In this document: positions 34,449 to 42,868 of the stretch, piece by piece
How the letters are laid out: each line of letters opens with the position of its first letter
How positions within the stretch are numbered: position 1 is the first letter of the stretch
Source of the DNA: VXRN01 sp963664365
GTDB taxonomy: Bacteria > Chloroflexota > Dehalococcoidia > Lucifugimonadales > UBA1123
Length of the DNA: 64,000 nt
Direction of reading: 5' to 3'
Assembly (NCBI GenBank): GCA_963664365.1
Contig: OY761144.1
Coordinates: 1-64,000, forward strand
Notes under the pieces: model-generated
The model's database searches: none
Seen by the model: only the letters and a program-made list of their open reading frames with translations
Told to the model about the DNA's origin: nothing
Translations under genes and position numbers: made by a program

Positions 34449-35270
34449 TTACGGGTTGACGGCTATGAGCTCGCCGTGAGCGACGCCGCACAACGCCCCG
34501 GGATGGTCCTTCCACTTGTCGTAGGCGATGCCTATGTCGTCGCACAGCTTTTGGGTCGAAGCCCCATACTTGATGGCCGCCTCCGTGATCTCAGGCGACA
34601 GGAACCACTCCTGGGCGACGCCGTAGATGAATATGACGTCCTCGGGAGTGTCATAGACGTCGAATGAGAGGTTGGTCCGCACGTCCGTAAAGCCCGCCTT
34701 GATGAAATGCGTCTTCATCTCCTTGCCCATCTGAGGATGACCGTCGTCAGCCGCCAGCAGGTCTTCGAACATGTCCCACGATTTTCTGATGACGCCAAAG
34801 TGGGGGGCCGTGAACGACGACGCGCCGATCATCTCACGCGCCGATACGAGGCCGCCGGGCTTCAGGACTCGCCTCGCCTCGCGCAGCGCCGCCGCGGTGT
34901 CCGGAACGTGCATCAGTACGTTGTGGAAGTGAGCGACGTCGAAGAAGTCGTCCTCGTAGGGGAGATCGACCACGTCGCCAACCTGGAACGTCGCGTTGTC
35001 CTGTCCGTCGGACTGGGCTATCGCCTTCGCCAACTCAACCTGCGACTCCTCCATGTCCACGCCGTATAACTCACCGGGTTCTACCGCCTTCGCCAAGCCG
35101 ACGGAGATCGTCCCCGGTCCGCAGCCTAAGTCTAGAACGCGCTGACCGGTTTCGAGGTGTGGGAGCAGATGTCTGGCGTGAGTCTCGGCGGCGTATCGTC
35201 TGAGGGTTCGGATGAACTCTTCGCTAAAGCCCATCGTATAATCGGGCGTTCCGGATTCCACATCAGTCAT
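34449..35270 (-). CDS. Class I SAM-dependent methyltransferase
   Basis: A 273-residue Rossmann-fold methyltransferase of the UbiE/COQ5-like Methyltransf_11/25 group: motif I VLDLGCGPGTISVGLA (about 44-59), acidic VDMEESQ for the ribose hydroxyls (about 70-76), VGDVVDLPYED (about 95-105), and ARRVLKPGGLV (about 135-145). The C-terminal part may position the acceptor; substrate unknown. ATG 35270 fits the family start; the reading frame extends 82 codons upstream but only through dispersed-repeat DNA. It converges on the MarR gene. Confidence 0.88.
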   Translation of the reverse strand: MTDVESGTPDYTMGFSEEFIRTLRRYAAETHARHLLPHLETGQRVLDLGCGPGTISVGLAKAVEPGELYGVDMEESQVELAKAIAQSDGQDNATFQVGDVVDLPYEDDFFDVAHFHNVLMHVPDTAAALREARRVLKPGGLVSAREMIGASSFTAPHFGVIRKSWDMFEDLLAADDGHPQMGKEMKTHFIKAGFTDVRTNLSFDVYDTPEDVIFIYGVAQEWFLSPEITEAAIKYGASTQKLCDDIGIAYDKWKDHPGALCGVAHGELIAVNP

Positions 35271-35729
35271 TTTTCGCTCTTCCTTTCCGCTCCGCGCAAC
35301 CGGTCCGTAAAGGTCTTCGAATACTCCTAGGTGTCCGGCTGCGACACCCTGGTAAAGTCGGAACTCTACCATAAACGAAGATTTCGGGCAACCATAATCC
35401 GGCGGCGGAACCTGTCCCGGATTAGTAGGCGCCGCACACGCGAGCGCGAAAATCCCCTCTCCCTTGAGGGCTGACAAGGGTAGGTAAATGCAAAAACAAC
35501 CACGAATATCAGTCAACAGGCCCCCTCTCCCTCTGGGAGAGGGTTGGGGTGAGGGTGAATACCTACCCCTTTAAGCTCCCTTGAGGGAGAGGGTTAGGGA
35601 GAGGGTGATACGCCCGCCTACCAACTTGGGACAGGTTCCCGGCGGCGCGGCCCGCGCCCACCTTGACAGGTTCGGCCTGTGCCAACACAATAGCCTTCAC
35701 TGTGACCACACTAAGGAGGCCCCTCGAAC
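35271..35729. other. Non-coding gap rich in palindromic REP-like repeats
   Basis: Holds CCCCTCTCCCTCTGGGAGAG (35522-35541) with following GGTTGGGGTGAGGGTG, a partial copy at 35452-35475 and another at 35577-35608; a related CCCTCTCCCTGAGGGAGAGG lies at 47547-47566. CGCCTACCAACTTGGGACAGG at 35613-35633 is paired by an inverted copy near 35408-35430. No gene supported. Confidence 0.6.
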
Positions 35730-37955
35730 ATGTCTGATGCCAACTCCACGCTGGATGGTCTAACCGTCGTCGATCTGTCCACCGGACGGGCGGCGGCGCT
35801 CGCGTCGATGTTCCTGTCGGACAATGGCGCTCGCGTCGTCCGCGTGGCGCGCCGTGATGAGGACGTGGTGCGCGAGCCTGACATCTTCGCCGTGTACGAC
35901 AGGGGCAAAGAGGTCACGCTCCTCGATCCGCGCTCTGACGGAAAGACCATACGGAGCATGTGCGGCGGCGCGGACGTCGTACTGGAAGACCTGCCCCCTT
36001 CGTCGAGTCTCCGCGACGCGCTGGGGCTGAACGTTCTGACAGGCCGCAATCCGAGCGTCGTCCACTGCTCGATCACGGCCTACGGCGCTGACGGGCCTCT
36101 CAGGGACGAACCGGCTGATCACGACCTCGTCGCGGCCAGGATGGGAGTCCTGCCGTGGCTGGACGGAAAACCCGTCCACGTCGTGCATCCGCTGGCTTAC
36201 GTCGGCGCCGGACTGCTGGCGGCATTGGGCATCGTAGCGACGCTGTTCAGGCGGGAGAGAACCGGTCGCGGCGGACGCGTTGAGACCTCGCTGATGGCGG
36301 GCGCGCTGCTGTACGTGCCCAAGGCGGTCGTTGGGGACGCCCCTGACTGGCATGGCGACCCGACGGCGCTCAATCCGCAGGGTGGAGGTCCGTTCTACAG
36401 CGTTTACGAGTGCGCGGATGGCCGCTGGGTGCAGCTTGGTTGCATACACGCCGGCTTCGTGAAGAGCGCGGCGGCGGCGCTGGGACTGTCGGAGATGATC
36501 GCGTCGAACCCCCAGGTCCAGGGAGGACCCGGCGCCATAGACGAAGAGACGAGGAAGAGGGTCTTCGACGCGGTGGCGGGCGTGATGCGGACGAGACCGG
36601 CCGCCGACTGGGTTGCCGACCTGCAGGCGGCAGACGTGCCGTGCGACGTCACCCTGACTCCCGAAGAGGCGATGTCCGACCCGCAGATAGTTCACAACGA
36701 CCTGGTGCATGAGCTTGAAGACCCAAAGCTGGGCGCGACGAAGATGCTCGGCCTGCCGCTGAAGATGTCGGCAACGCCGGGCAAAATCAAAGGGGCAAGA
36801 GCGGGATCGGCGAGCTCCTACGACGTGGAAGACTCCCAGCCACGCGATACTGAATCCTCCCCTTCGGGCGGGCTGCCGCTCGATGGCGTTCGGGTGATGG
36901 ATATGACGAACGTGATCGCCGGTCCGTTCGCCGGTCGTCTTCTAGCGGACCTGGGAGCGGACGTGGTGAAGTTCGAGCCGCCGTTCGGGGAGATCTCGCG
37001 TCCTGGCGGGAGCGCGATGTTCCTTGCGCTAAACGCCAACAAGCGGGGCGTCTCGGCCAACACGAAGTCCGATGAGGGCAAGGAAGTCGCGAGACGGCTG
37101 GCCGCATCGTCGGACATGATGCTCGCGAACATGAGGCCCGGCGCGACGGACAGGATGGGGCTGGACGGCGAGACGCTCGCCAGTCTCAACCCTCGACTGG
37201 TCCAGACACACATCACCGCGTACGGATGGGACGGCCCCTACGCGCAGCGTCCCGGAGTCGATCCGATATCGCAGGCTATAACCGGACTTCAGCACGCGCA
37301 GGGGGGCCCGGGCAGGCCTCCGGTGTACCTGGGGGCGCTCGCCCCGTGCGACTACGCGGGCGGCGCGCTCGGCGCGCTTGGCGCGGCGCTTGGACTGCTC
37401 GCCAGAGAGAGGTTCGGGATCGCTCAGAAAGTGGACATCAACCTGCTCGCGTCCGGCTTGATAGCCAGCGCGGGAGGGTTCATGCGGTTCGAGGGACGCG
37501 AGCGAGGACGGCGCTCAACCGGAGAGGAGCCGGACATCGGCGCGTATCCCAGGTTCTACCGGACGAAGGACGGCTGGATCTCGATCGCGTCGGGCGAAAT
37601 CAATGAGGCTGAGCTCGAATCGGCGTTCGAGGGCATGAGCAGCGAGGAAGCGCTGGAGTCCTTGGCGTCTCGCGGCTTGCCCTGCGCCCCGGTCGGAGGC
37701 TACTGGCCGGAATTCTTCACAGATGAACAGGCGCAGGCCAACGGCATGATCGTGTCGCTCGATCTTCCGAAACACGGATCGGTCAAATTCGCGGGCAGCT
37801 TCTTGTCGTTCGACGGGAAGAACACTCTGCCGAAGCTGCATACGCCCCTTCTGGGCGAGCACACGGCTGAGATGCTGTCTGAGTTGGGGTATTCTGAGGG
37901 GGAAATACGGTCGCTTTACGACAGCGGCGTGGTGAAGACAGAATCCCCTGAATGA
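35730..37955 (+). CDS. Double-domain CaiB/BaiF (family III) CoA-transferase
   Basis: A 741-residue protein with two family III CoA-transferase units (about 8-365 and 388-735). Both show the family folds (LDGLTVVDLSTG / LDGVRVMDMTNVIAGP near each start). In the second unit the catalytic Asp is present as Asp541 in LAPCDYAGGALGALGAAL. At the equivalent place in the first unit the sequence is HPLAYVGAGLLAALG, with Ala156 instead. So only the second half is likely to form the acyl-aspartyl intermediate, and the first may be structural. Most family III enzymes are single-unit homodimers of about 400 residues. The 3' end lies in a 39-bp repeat found again at 42830. Confidence 0.88.
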   Translation: MSDANSTLDGLTVVDLSTGRAAALASMFLSDNGARVVRVARRDEDVVREPDIFAVYDRGKEVTLLDPRSDGKTIRSMCGGADVVLEDLPPSSSLRDALGLNVLTGRNPSVVHCSITAYGADGPLRDEPADHDLVAARMGVLPWLDGKPVHVVHPLAYVGAGLLAALGIVATLFRRERTGRGGRVETSLMAGALLYVPKAVVGDAPDWHGDPTALNPQGGGPFYSVYECADGRWVQLGCIHAGFVKSAAAALGLSEMIASNPQVQGGPGAIDEETRKRVFDAVAGVMRTRPAADWVADLQAADVPCDVTLTPEEAMSDPQIVHNDLVHELEDPKLGATKMLGLPLKMSATPGKIKGARAGSASSYDVEDSQPRDTESSPSGGLPLDGVRVMDMTNVIAGPFAGRLLADLGADVVKFEPPFGEISRPGGSAMFLALNANKRGVSANTKSDEGKEVARRLAASSDMMLANMRPGATDRMGLDGETLASLNPRLVQTHITAYGWDGPYAQRPGVDPISQAITGLQHAQGGPGRPPVYLGALAPCDYAGGALGALGAALGLLARERFGIAQKVDINLLASGLIASAGGFMRFEGRERGRRSTGEEPDIGAYPRFYRTKDGWISIASGEINEAELESAFEGMSSEEALESLASRGLPCAPVGGYWPEFFTDEQAQANGMIVSLDLPKHGSVKFAGSFLSFDGKNTLPKLHTPLLGEHTAEMLSELGYSEGEIRSLYDSGVVKTESPE

Positions 37956-37970
37956 AAGACGACAGATCAT
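37932..37970 (+). repeat. 39-bp direct repeat, copy A (3' end of CoA-transferase gene)
   Basis: GTGAAGACAGAA, one variable base, then 26 identical bases through GACAGATCAT. It spans the CoA-transferase stop and a downstream ATGAAAGACGACAGATCA that starts a frame ending after 11 codons. The same 39 bp (one mismatch) recur at 42830-42868. Confidence 0.95.
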
Positions 37971-38263
37971 TCTCCACTGACCCGTGATACCCTGAGCAAA
38001 CCAACGCCATAGCAATAATCCCAGCCCTCAGACAGTCTGAGGCAGAAGACCCATCCTGCCAATCCTCCAATCCCGCAAATCCTGATTCTGCCAACCACAA
38101 CTCCCCGCCGATGTAGTGCGTGAACCACATCATTGTGAAAATAGTAACAATCAAACCACCCCAAAGAGCGAATCACGCGCCTTGTATCCCCCATTCACCC
38201 GTGATAGACTAGGCTGACCAACGTAGCGAACATCTCAAGGGGCCAGTAGAAGGATAAGGTATT
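37971..38263. other. Non-coding gap
   Basis: Carries an inverted copy of the CAGGATTT..GGATTGGAGGATT repeat (about 38050-38096; compare 18262-18290) and two loosely repeated CCCGTGATA..ACCAACG blocks (37980-38012 and 38200-38225). No gene seen. Confidence 0.5.
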
Positions 38264-38788
38264 ATGTGGTCCGAGAGACTCAAATCCCACTGGCTGCCTG
38301 TCGGCGTCTTTGTGGCCTTCATCGCATTCGTGGCGGGCTTGGCCTACGGACTCCCAGGATCCGACGGTACGGACGACACCCGTACTGTGGAAGCTGTTGA
38401 ACCAACACCGGTCCCCACAGTTGGCATGTTCGACATAGCGATCCCTGACGATGTGGCGACTGTGACCGTGGAGGTAATACGCGATCCCGCCGCTCAGTCT
38501 GCACCTCCGTCGCAGGCCTATGTCGAGTTCCTCGGTTCCCCCTGGGGCACAGCAATCTACTTGGACTCGATAGACAAAGTCATCCACCTCCCAAGCGACG
38601 CTAGAGTCACAGGATATGTGACAAGCATATCCTGTGTACCCGGAACCTATTGTCCACCTACCACACTCACGGTGCTGGAAAGAGGATCAGCGAAAATTAG
38701 GATCGACTCTAATGACAACATCGTGACGCAGTGGGCGAGCCCCAAGGATTTACAGGCGTTTCAATTCCTAATAGATGCGCTAAAGTGA
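38264..38788 (+). CDS. Membrane-anchored extracytoplasmic protein, unknown
   Basis: A 174-residue protein with an N-terminal membrane anchor (about 11-30, LPVGVFVAFIAFVAGLAYGL) and a beta-rich external part with a possible disulfide (Cys of SISCVPGTYCPP, about 123-130). Not recognised. It ends 1 bp before the metalloprotease gene, so the two are probably translated together and may work together. Both lie in the segment bounded by the 39-bp direct repeats. AAGGATAAGG precedes the ATG. Confidence 0.6.
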   Translation: MWSERLKSHWLPVGVFVAFIAFVAGLAYGLPGSDGTDDTRTVEAVEPTPVPTVGMFDIAIPDDVATVTVEVIRDPAAQSAPPSQAYVEFLGSPWGTAIYLDSIDKVIHLPSDARVTGYVTSISCVPGTYCPPTTLTVLERGSAKIRIDSNDNIVTQWASPKDLQAFQFLIDALK

Positions 38789-38789
38789 T

Positions 38790-41700
38790 ATGAACGGGAT
38801 TAGGTCTTTAGTAACCGTTGCGCTGTCTTTGTTGGCGGTGACAGTCATCAGCTTCGTGGCTGGATTTGCATTAGCCAACAAACACCCCATATTCAAAGCA
38901 ACCGACCCTAGCAATCAAGTAAATGATCCCTCTGAGCTTCCCGAGAACCACATCAGTGCGTTCTGGGCGCTGACTCCAACCGCCAGTGCAAATGTTTGGT
39001 TCGCCTCCGACCCAACTCCCACCTCATCCAGTACTCCCACAGTCACACCTATTGCACCCCTCATGAGAACGGCTGTCGCCGCGTGGGCCGCAGCCACTCC
39101 GAGTGTTTCTGAGCTCGCTTGGCATGAGACTACTGACATAAATAAACACAATGTGCTTGTTAGATTTGGGAAATGCGAAGATGGCTACGCACTGGGTAGT
39201 TTTACCGTTCCTTACAGTCTTGGTTTCGTTTTCGAAACGACTAGGGAAGCCAACTATTGGGACTACGCCATGATTTGTCTGAGCAATGTTCACAACTGGG
39301 GAAACGCGAGGGCCCAAGTGTCCACCCTCGCGCACGAGATAGGACACGCATACGGGCTGGATGAACGCTATCACCATGGCAGATGCTACGACCCTGAGGA
39401 CACGATAATGGATGGTGGTGACGTCGACGGTGATTGCGACGGTCTTGTTGGCCCGTCCAAGCTTGACGCACAGCGCGTTAGACAACTCTACCGAGAGGGC
39501 GGACCCGTCGAATTCACTGCTGAGGTTGTTGGAGGTAATGGGGTGTTCACATGGTTGGACGATGCCTGGGGGGAGATCTACCACAAAGTGGTCTTTTATT
39601 ACAGGCTAGACGCGTCCGACGACTCCGAACGATGGAAAGTGGCCGCTAGAACGGACCCTGAGCACTTCATCAAGGGTACCGGTCGTCATAGAGATATTGC
39701 GGGTGGGTTTCCACGGACACGATTCAGGGGACAGGTTAGCCTTGCAATACATTCTGAGCGCAACGCGGGCAAGGTTCTACCGGCAAAGTCCGCCTACACG
39801 GCGTGCGGAGTAGCCTTCTTCCAACAGTTCAACAGGTATAGCAGCGTGAGATGTTCCCCTTACATCATTGTGTCCAACACCGACCACAACAACTCAATTC
39901 CGAGGCCTACGCCTACCCCCACGCCGGTTACGCCGACGCCCGTTCCGTCCAAGCCCACAGGCAAGATTCGCGCGGCCTACGCCATCCACTTCGCCGGGAC
40001 CACGAAGGTGGAGGCGTACGACGTCAAGCCGCCGAACACCGCGGTCCGCTTCAAGACCAGCGGAGCGGTGAAGAAGAAGGGCGAATGCCCCAAGGCCGGC
40101 ATAGGCAGCGACCAAGAAAACGTGGTTCACTCGCAGGCCGTGGTCCCCCCGGCGGCGAGTATCGTCGTTGAAGGCTGCGACACAGGCAAAGGAACGGTCA
40201 CGCTGGAGACCGATCCGGGCCGCATCGTGCTGGACAGCGTGACGATCACGGTGGTCATGTGGGGGCAACCGCTACCCAAGCCGCCGCCTACTCCGGTTCC
40301 GACCGCTACCTCGCCGCCTACTTCGGTTCCGATCTCCACCTCGACGCCTACTGCGGTTCCGATCGCCACTTCGACGCCCATAGCTACCTCCACGCCCACA
40401 ACGCCCATAGAGCCTACACCGGCGCCCACAGGCAGAATTGCTCCGGATAGCCTCAACATCAATGTTGGGGAGACCACGGAGGTCTATGCGTACGACGTGA
40501 AGCCATCCAGCATCGAGGTCGATTTCAAATTCAACGGAGCGGTCAAAGAGAACGGCAAATGCCCAAATACGTCCACCTCTACCAAGAGCGTGGTCGCCAG
40601 CAAGACGTACCCGGTACATTCGAAGACCACCGCTCAAGGCTGTAGCGCCGGAACCGGGACGGTGACGCTGGTGACCGACCCGGGAGGCTTTGAGATTGCC
40701 AGCACGACCATCACCGTGAGCAACAACCCCACGGCTACGTCAACGCCGGTCGCCACCTCGACACCCAGCGGAGACCTGTCATGCTCGCCATCTTCTATAC
40801 AGGTGAACAAGACCATAACGTGCATGCCCAGTAATGTGTCTCCGTCCGGCACGAAGATAAAGTTCAGGATCAGCTCCCACTGGGAACTCTCGAACGCCTC
40901 TTGCAGTTCAGCCAATTCATCAGGCAGCCGAGACGTCACCGCCGCCGCCGTGTCCATCGGACTGAAGGCCTGCTCGTCCGGCAACGCTTGGGTTAAGCTG
41001 GTGGCTTCAGCTACCAACACAGTGCTCGATACCGAGTACGTCACTATCACCCAACCCACGCCTACTCCAGTTCCGACCGCCACCTCGACGCCCGTGACCG
41101 GAGAATTGTCCTGCTCGCCGTCTTCCATACAGTTGGACCATACCATAACGTGCAGGGCCAGTAACGTGTCGCCGTCCGGCGCTAAGATCAAGTTTAGGAT
41201 CAGCTCCCATTGGAGCCACTCAGACTACTCTTGTAGTTCGCCCAGTTCGTCATTCAGCCAAGACACCACTGCCGCCGCCACCGCTCCCGTATCCATCCGA
41301 CTGCGGGCCTGCAAATCCGGCAACGCCTGGGTAAAGCTGTTGGTCTCAGCTACTAACGTGGCGCTCGATACCGAGCACGTTACTATCAGCGTACCGACGC
41401 CGACTCCTACTTGGACTCCGACGCCTACGCTCGTGCCCACGCCCGTGGTGAGCGGAGACCTGACGTGCTCACGGTCTTCCATGCAAGTGAACCAGTCCAT
41501 GACGTGTACGGCCAGTAAGGTGTCGCCATCCGGCGCTAAGACTAAGTTCAGGATTAGCTCCCATTGGGAACTCTCGAGCTCCTCTTGCAGTTCGTCCAAT
41601 TCGGCGGTCAGCCGAGACGTCACCACCGCGGGCACGTCCCTCGGGCTAAAGGCCTGCTCGACCGGCAGCGCCTGGGTAAAGCTGGTGGCTTCAGCCAGCA

Positions 41701-42653
41701 ACAAGGTGCTCGATACCGAGTACGTCACTATCAGTAGCCAACCTACGCCTACACCTACTTGGACTCCGACGCCGACTCCGGTCCCGACTCCCACTCAGCC
41801 ACCCGTAAGCGGAAACCTGACGTGCTCGCGGTCTTCTATGCAAGTGAACCAGACCATGACATGCACGGCCAGTAACGTGTCTCCGTCCGGCACGAAGACT
41901 AAGTTCAGGATTAGCTCCCATTGGGAACTCTCGAGCTCTTCTTGCAGTTCGTCCAATTCGGCGATCAGCCGAGACGTCACCACCGCGGGCACGTCCCTTG
42001 GGCTAAAGGCCTGCTCGACGGGCAGCGCCTGGGTAAAGCTGGTGGCTTCAGCCACCAACAAGGTGCTCGATACCGAGTACGTCACTATCAGCAGCCAACC
42101 TACGCCTACTCCTACTTGGACTCCCACTCCCACTCCGGTTCCGACTCCCACTCAGCCACCCGTAAGCGGAAACCTGACGTGCTCACGGTCTTCCATGCGG
42201 GTGAACCAGACCATGACATGCACAGCCAGTAACGTGTCTCCGTCCGGCACGAAGACTAAGTTCAGGATTAGCTCCCATTGGGAACTCTCGAGTTCCTCTT
42301 GCAGTTCGTCCAATTCGGCAGGCAGCCGGGATGTCACCACCGCGGGCACGTCCCTCAGGCTGAAGGCCTGCTCGACGGGCAGCGCATGGGTTAAGCTGGT
42401 GGCTTCAGCCAGTAACAAGGTGCTCGATACCGAGTACGTCACTATCAGGAGCCAACCTACACCGACTCCGGTGCCGACTCCTACTCCGGCGCCGACTGCC
42501 ACCAATACCCCTGTGCCGACTGCCACCAATACCCCTGTGCCTCCAACCCCCACGCCCACGCACGTGGACCCCTATTGCGACTTATTCCCCTGGGACCCGT
42601 TCTGCTGGGATCAATACTCTGCGGCAAAGGGCGCTCCGGTCTTCGGCCCCTGA
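38790..42653 (+). CDS. Secreted metzincin-like metalloprotease with seven Ig-like repeats
   Basis: A 1,287-residue protein. Membrane signal at about 8-29, then a protease domain (about 95-265) with HEIGHAYGLDERY (His182, Glu183, His186, Gly189) and a Met-turn-like DTIMDGG about 25 residues later. The usual third ligand (His or Asp at HExxHxxGxx+1) is Glu192 here. After it come two GR(I)-x-V-G-E/T-T beta modules (about 390-650) and five near-identical modules (about 655-1240) starting SGxLxCSxSS and containing FRISSHW and SAWVKLVASA, joined by PTPTPT linkers. The last three modules are almost identical in DNA. The C-terminus is DPYCDLFPWDPFCWDQY. It probably acts at the cell surface or is released. 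Confidence 0.82.
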   Translation: MNGIRSLVTVALSLLAVTVISFVAGFALANKHPIFKATDPSNQVNDPSELPENHISAFWALTPTASANVWFASDPTPTSSSTPTVTPIAPLMRTAVAAWAAATPSVSELAWHETTDINKHNVLVRFGKCEDGYALGSFTVPYSLGFVFETTREANYWDYAMICLSNVHNWGNARAQVSTLAHEIGHAYGLDERYHHGRCYDPEDTIMDGGDVDGDCDGLVGPSKLDAQRVRQLYREGGPVEFTAEVVGGNGVFTWLDDAWGEIYHKVVFYYRLDASDDSERWKVAARTDPEHFIKGTGRHRDIAGGFPRTRFRGQVSLAIHSERNAGKVLPAKSAYTACGVAFFQQFNRYSSVRCSPYIIVSNTDHNNSIPRPTPTPTPVTPTPVPSKPTGKIRAAYAIHFAGTTKVEAYDVKPPNTAVRFKTSGAVKKKGECPKAGIGSDQENVVHSQAVVPPAASIVVEGCDTGKGTVTLETDPGRIVLDSVTITVVMWGQPLPKPPPTPVPTATSPPTSVPISTSTPTAVPIATSTPIATSTPTTPIEPTPAPTGRIAPDSLNINVGETTEVYAYDVKPSSIEVDFKFNGAVKENGKCPNTSTSTKSVVASKTYPVHSKTTAQGCSAGTGTVTLVTDPGGFEIASTTITVSNNPTATSTPVATSTPSGDLSCSPSSIQVNKTITCMPSNVSPSGTKIKFRISSHWELSNASCSSANSSGSRDVTAAAVSIGLKACSSGNAWVKLVASATNTVLDTEYVTITQPTPTPVPTATSTPVTGELSCSPSSIQLDHTITCRASNVSPSGAKIKFRISSHWSHSDYSCSSPSSSFSQDTTAAATAPVSIRLRACKSGNAWVKLLVSATNVALDTEHVTISVPTPTPTWTPTPTLVPTPVVSGDLTCSRSSMQVNQSMTCTASKVSPSGAKTKFRISSHWELSSSSCSSSNSAVSRDVTTAGTSLGLKACSTGSAWVKLVASASNKVLDTEYVTISSQPTPTPTWTPTPTPVPTPTQPPVSGNLTCSRSSMQVNQTMTCTASNVSPSGTKTKFRISSHWELSSSSCSSSNSAISRDVTTAGTSLGLKACSTGSAWVKLVASATNKVLDTEYVTISSQPTPTPTWTPTPTPVPTPTQPPVSGNLTCSRSSMRVNQTMTCTASNVSPSGTKTKFRISSHWELSSSSCSSSNSAGSRDVTTAGTSLRLKACSTGSAWVKLVASASNKVLDTEYVTIRSQPTPTPVPTPTPAPTATNTPVPTATNTPVPPTPTPTHVDPYCDLFPWDPFCWDQYSAAKGAPVFGP

Positions 42654-42733
42654 GCGCTGAAACCCCTCAGCCACGGCAACGCCCACCCCCCTCACTACCC
42701 CTCGACGGCGGCGGTCATGTAACATCTCTGTAT

Positions 42734-42853
42734 ATGGAAACCGTCGTACTGTGTCCGGGATGCGGACAGGAGAACTCAGCCGACCGCGACTACTGCCTGG
42801 CGTGCCGAACCGCCCTCGTGCGCGCCGTCGTGAAGACAGAAACCCCTGAATGA
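42734..42853 (+). CDS. Mini zinc-ribbon protein
   Basis: A 39-residue reading frame, METVVLCPGCGQENSADRDY then CLACR, forming a CxxC...CxxC zinc ribbon. Its last codons (VVKTETPE-stop) are nearly the same as the CoA-transferase C-terminus (VVKTESPE-stop), because both lie in the 39-bp repeat. It overlaps the next start by ATGA. Either a true short gene or a fusion created when the repeat was laid down. Confidence 0.5.
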   Translation: METVVLCPGCGQENSADRDYCLACRTALVRAVVKTETPE

Positions 42854-42868
42854 AAGACGACAGATCAT
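42830..42868 (+). repeat. 39-bp direct repeat, copy B (start of glycosyltransferase gene)
   Basis: Thirty-eight of 39 bases match 37932-37970. Here the ATGAAAGACGACAGATCA is the true start of the 947-residue glycosyltransferase-like gene. Confidence 0.95.

Noticed and set aside
35271..35516. Extended N-terminus for the methyltransferase
   Set aside because: The extension is encoded by REP-like DNA and the family start matches ATG 35270.
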